Below the pieces are notes generated by a model, which ran no database searches, was not told where the DNA came from, and was given only the letters and a program-made list of their open reading frames with translations. 64,000 bases of DNA from Rhizobium rhizogenes (GTDB lineage Bacteria > Pseudomonadota > Alphaproteobacteria > Rhizobiales > Rhizobiaceae). Of this stretch, positions 61,492-64,000 are shown piece by piece (position 1 is the first letter of the stretch; each line of letters opens with the position of its first letter). A program made the translations under genes and the position numbers. Location of the stretch: contig NZ_CP019702.2 in assembly GCF_002005205.3 (NCBI RefSeq), forward strand, positions 496,001-560,000, given 5' to 3'.

Positions 61492-62667
61492 ATGAAAACG
61501 GGAGCACTCAGGACGAATGACGTCGAATCCGACGAAATTACTGATTTTAATAGAGAATTTTTGTTTACTTCCGGTTCCGGACAATTACGGGCCAAAGGTA
61601 TACGCGAAAGCATCACGCTTCCCGCCAGAGGTGGTGAAGATGTTGCAAGCCCTTTACAGCAGGCGATAAAAGGCGCTTTTGAACGGGCACGCAGGGCCGG
61701 ACAGGATAACCCGATCGCGATTGGCGCTATCCCCTTCGATGTCAGCGAACCTTCATGCCTTTATATACCGGACAACTATGAGTGGAGTCCACGCGACACC
61801 ATTCCGACCGCCACTGATTCGGCCATGCCGGCGCTTGTCGGACAGAACAGCCTGCCGGACGAGACGGGTTTCAAGCGTGCGGTCGAGCATGCCATTCTCA
61901 ATTTTCGCCATTCCGACGTCCGCAAAGCGGTGCTTTCCGTCATGCGTGAACTGACTTTTGCCTCCGAGGTCAATGTCGAGAGATTGCTGGCCAGCCTCGC
62001 AAAACAGAATCGCGAGGGCTACCAGTTCCGCATTCCCCTGCCTGACGGCGGCGACCTGATCGGCGTCAGCCCGGAACTGCTCATCCGCAAGCAGGGTGAG
62101 AAGATCATCTCCAACCCGCTGGCGGGATCAGCGAAACGCATGACCGACCCGGCGGCGGACAAGGCCAATGCCGAACGGCTCTCCGCCTCGGAGAAGGACC
62201 ATTACGAGCATAGTCTGGTCATCGAGGATATCCGTTCGCTGCTTTCGCCGTGCTGCGCGGAACTCGACGTTCCGGAAAAACCCTCCCTCATCAACACGGC
62301 CGCGCTCTGGCACCTTTCGACGCGCATCGAAGGCCGCCTTACCGACCCGGAAACCAATGCGCTGCAACTGGCGTGCCTGCTGCACCCGACACCGGCCGTT
62401 TGCGGTTTCCCGACCGAGCGCGCCCATCGCCTCATCCGTTTCGTCGAACCCTTCGAGCGTGGCCTGTTCACCGGCATGGTGGGCTGGACGGATGCGCAGG
62501 GCAATGGCGAATGGGTGGTGACGATCCGTTGCGGCACCGTGCAGCGCCAGACCGTGCGGCTTTTCGCGGGCGCCGGCATCGTTGAGGCTTCGGAGCCCGA
62601 ATCCGAATGGGCCGAAGTGCAGACCAAACTCAAGACCATGCTGAACGCCTGCGGCGTTTCCGCCTGA
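61492..62667 (+). CDS. entC: Isochorismate synthase
   Basis: A 391-residue chorismate-utilising enzyme of the EntC/DhbC/VibC group. Landmarks: IAIGAIPFDVSEPSCLYIP near residue 75, LIGVSPELLIRKQGEKIISN near residue 184, PLAGSAKR, LIEDIRSLL-like VIEDIRSLLSPCC, LLHPTPAVCGFP, and the C-terminal FAGAGIVEASEPESEW. It converts chorismate to isochorismate, the first step to 2,3-dihydroxybenzoate. AGGAGG sits 8 bases before the ATG. The gene is divergent from the Cy-Cy-A NRPS and followed 28 bases later by entE. In agrobactin-producing Agrobacterium this position is occupied by a gene called agbC. Confidence 0.94.
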   Translation: MKTGALRTNDVESDEITDFNREFLFTSGSGQLRAKGIRESITLPARGGEDVASPLQQAIKGAFERARRAGQDNPIAIGAIPFDVSEPSCLYIPDNYEWSPRDTIPTATDSAMPALVGQNSLPDETGFKRAVEHAILNFRHSDVRKAVLSVMRELTFASEVNVERLLASLAKQNREGYQFRIPLPDGGDLIGVSPELLIRKQGEKIISNPLAGSAKRMTDPAADKANAERLSASEKDHYEHSLVIEDIRSLLSPCCAELDVPEKPSLINTAALWHLSTRIEGRLTDPETNALQLACLLHPTPAVCGFPTERAHRLIRFVEPFERGLFTGMVGWTDAQGNGEWVVTIRCGTVQRQTVRLFAGAGIVEASEPESEWAEVQTKLKTMLNACGVSA

Positions 62668-62695
62668 GCCCGACCGAATTTCCCGGGGACACACC

Positions 62696-64000
62696 ATGAC
62701 AATCGAATTTGAACGCTGGCCCGACGATCTGGCGCGCCGATACCGCGAACGCGGCTATTGGATCGACAGGCCGTTGAGCCACATGCTTGCCCAACAGGTA
62801 CAGCGCCAGCCGGATGCGACGGCGCTGATCTGCGGCGACCGCCGCTTCACCTATGCCGATCTCGACCGGCAATCCTCCAATCTCGCCGGCCACCTCTCCG
62901 CCGCAGGCGTCGGCAAGGGCGACACGGCGCTGGTGCAATTGCCCAACATCGCCGAGTTCTACCTCGTCTTTTTCGCGCTGATCAAAATCGGCGCGGCACC
63001 CATCAACGCGCTTTTCAGCCATCGCCGGCTGGAAATGACTGCCTATGCGGAGCAGATCGCGCCGAAACTGGTGATCGCCTCTCGCAGCCACGAACTTTTC
63101 GCCGACGACGCGTTTCTGGAGGAGTTGAAGACCGCCTCTCCCCGGCTCGCCGTTACCCTGCTGCTGGGAGACAAGGATCAGCGGCGCAGCCTCGAACGGC
63201 TGCTGGCAACGCCTGCCGAAAACCCGCCGGCTTACGCCCCTTCGGCAGCAGACGAGGTGGCGCTGTTTCAGCTTTCCGGCGGCAGCACCGGCACGCCGAA
63301 ACTGATCCCCCGGACGCATAACGACTATGACTATAGCGCCCGGGCCAGCGCGGAGATTTGCGAACTCTCGCCACGCACACGTTTCCTCTGCGCCATTCCG
63401 GTGGCGCATAATTACCCGATGAGTTCACCCGGGGCGCTGGGCGTGTTTCACGCCGGCGGCACCGTGGTCATGGCCGCCAATCCGGAGCCGCTCGCCTGCT
63501 TCGACCTCATCGAGAAACACGGCGTCGACATCGTGCCGCTGGTACCACCGGCCGTGGCGCTGTGGCTGCAGGCCGCGCCCGCCCACCGCGACCGGCTGAA
63601 GTCGCTCAAGCTCCTGCAGGTCGGTGGCGCCAGCTTCGCCGAAGCCTTGGCCCGCCAGGTGCCGGAAGTGCTGGGCTGCGACCTGCAGCAGGTGTTCGGC
63701 ATGGCGGAAGGGCTGGTGAACTATACCCGCGCCGGCGACCCCGACCATCTCGTCTTCACCACGCAAGGGCGGCCGATCAGCCCGGATGACGAAATCCGCA
63801 TTGTCGACGAGGATGGCAACGATGTGCCCGAGGGCGAAGCCGGCATGCTTGCGACCCGTGGCCCCTATACGTTCCGGGGCTATTACCGCGCGCCCGAACA
63901 CAGCGCCCGGGTCTTCGACAAACAGGGCTTTTATTATTCCGGCGACGTGGTGCAGCGCACGCCCGAAGGTTATCTCCGGGTCGTCGGCCGGGTGAAGGAC
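62696..64000 (+). CDS. entE: 2,3-dihydroxybenzoate-AMP ligase, N-terminal part (runs off window end)
   Basis: 435 codons are visible without a stop. The protein matches EntE/DhbE/VibE closely: LSGGSTGTPKLIPRTH (residues 193-208), the aryl-acid pocket segment VAHNYPMSSPG with Asn239, QQVFGMAEGLVNYTR, and TRGPYTFRGYYRAPEH. It adenylates 2,3-dihydroxybenzoate and transfers it to an aryl carrier protein, here most likely the free carrier encoded at 52160-52450. It forms an operon with entC. The isochorismatase and dihydro-dehydrogenase needed to finish DHB are not in the window and are expected just downstream. Confidence 0.94.
   Translation, partial: MTIEFERWPDDLARRYRERGYWIDRPLSHMLAQQVQRQPDATALICGDRRFTYADLDRQSSNLAGHLSAAGVGKGDTALVQLPNIAEFYLVFFALIKIGAAPINALFSHRRLEMTAYAEQIAPKLVIASRSHELFADDAFLEELKTASPRLAVTLLLGDKDQRRSLERLLATPAENPPAYAPSAADEVALFQLSGGSTGTPKLIPRTHNDYDYSARASAEICELSPRTRFLCAIPVAHNYPMSSPGALGVFHAGGTVVMAANPEPLACFDLIEKHGVDIVPLVPPAVALWLQAAPAHRDRLKSLKLLQVGGASFAEALARQVPEVLGCDLQQVFGMAEGLVNYTRAGDPDHLVFTTQGRPISPDDEIRIVDEDGNDVPEGEAGMLATRGPYTFRGYYRAPEHSARVFDKQGFYYSGDVVQRTPEGYLRVVGRVKD

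Noticed and set aside
61411..61584. An N-terminal extension of the Cy-Cy-A NRPS
   Set aside because: It would cross the IRO box and overlap the start of divergent entC, and it adds no recognised domain; the cyclisation-domain family start is at 61410.

Overview
The window looks like part of a replicon of an Agrobacterium/Rhizobium-group alphaproteobacterium. The reasons are high GC, dense ABC-importer operons for polyols, peptides and nucleosides, RIME-like palindromic mosaic repeats between genes, and a catechol-spermidine siderophore locus of the agrobactin/vibriobactin type. No rRNA, tRNA, CRISPR array, prophage or insertion sequence was seen. The placement is inferred from gene families and repeats; no database was searched.

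Region 1 (1-6404) is a polyol operon on the minus strand: regulator smoC, then smoE-F-G-K (ABC importer), smoS (sorbitol dehydrogenase) and mtlK (mannitol dehydrogenase, cut by the window start). A perfect 8-bp inverted repeat and further half-sites between smoC and smoE are the likely SmoC operators. Region 2 (6564-28561) holds three oligopeptide-type ABC systems with peptide and amide hydrolases: (a) a double-ATPase protein plus an M20 amidohydrolase, divergent from a binding protein and two permeases; (b) LysR, binding protein, two permeases, amidase and a DJ-1/PfpI protein, with no ATPase; (c) an M19 dipeptidase followed by binding protein, two permeases and two ATPases. Small genes (a ribbon-helix-helix protein and a phosphoribosyltransferase) lie between or beside them. 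Region 3 (28690-42304) has a second M20 amidohydrolase, an MFS exporter with divergent LysR, a LacI-controlled operon (spermidine/iron-type ABC importer, nucleoside hydrolase, adenine deaminase) that probably salvages purine nucleosides, and glutaryl-CoA dehydrogenase with a divergent LysR.

Region 4 (42601-64000, continuing off the end) is the iron region. It contains a TonB-dependent receptor, a FecBCD-type siderophore importer, a siderophore-interacting reductase, a free aryl carrier protein, a C-PCP-C NRPS, a VibH-like free condensation enzyme, a Cy-Cy-A NRPS, isochorismate synthase and the start of a 2,3-dihydroxybenzoate-AMP ligase. An IclR regulator and an FMN monooxygenase sit between the receptor and the importer. 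Matches to the rhizobial iron-responsive (IRO, RirA) pattern TGA-N9-TCA lie in front of the receptor gene and in the divergent NRPS/entC promoter, with a near match in front of the importer.

The most notable observation is that the NRPS corresponds to Vibrio VibF (Cy-Cy-A-C-PCP-C) split into two proteins encoded on opposite strands about 1.6 kb apart. The Cy-Cy-A half ends in a carrier-like domain in which the serine position reads as proline in an ungapped alignment. Working model: EntC and downstream genes make 2,3-DHB; EntE loads it on the free carrier; the VibH-like enzyme acylates the primary amines of a polyamine; the split VibF pair builds a DHB-methyloxazoline from threonine and transfers it to the secondary amine, with no thioesterase needed. 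The ferric complex is imported by the receptor and FecBCD system and reduced by the SIP protein.
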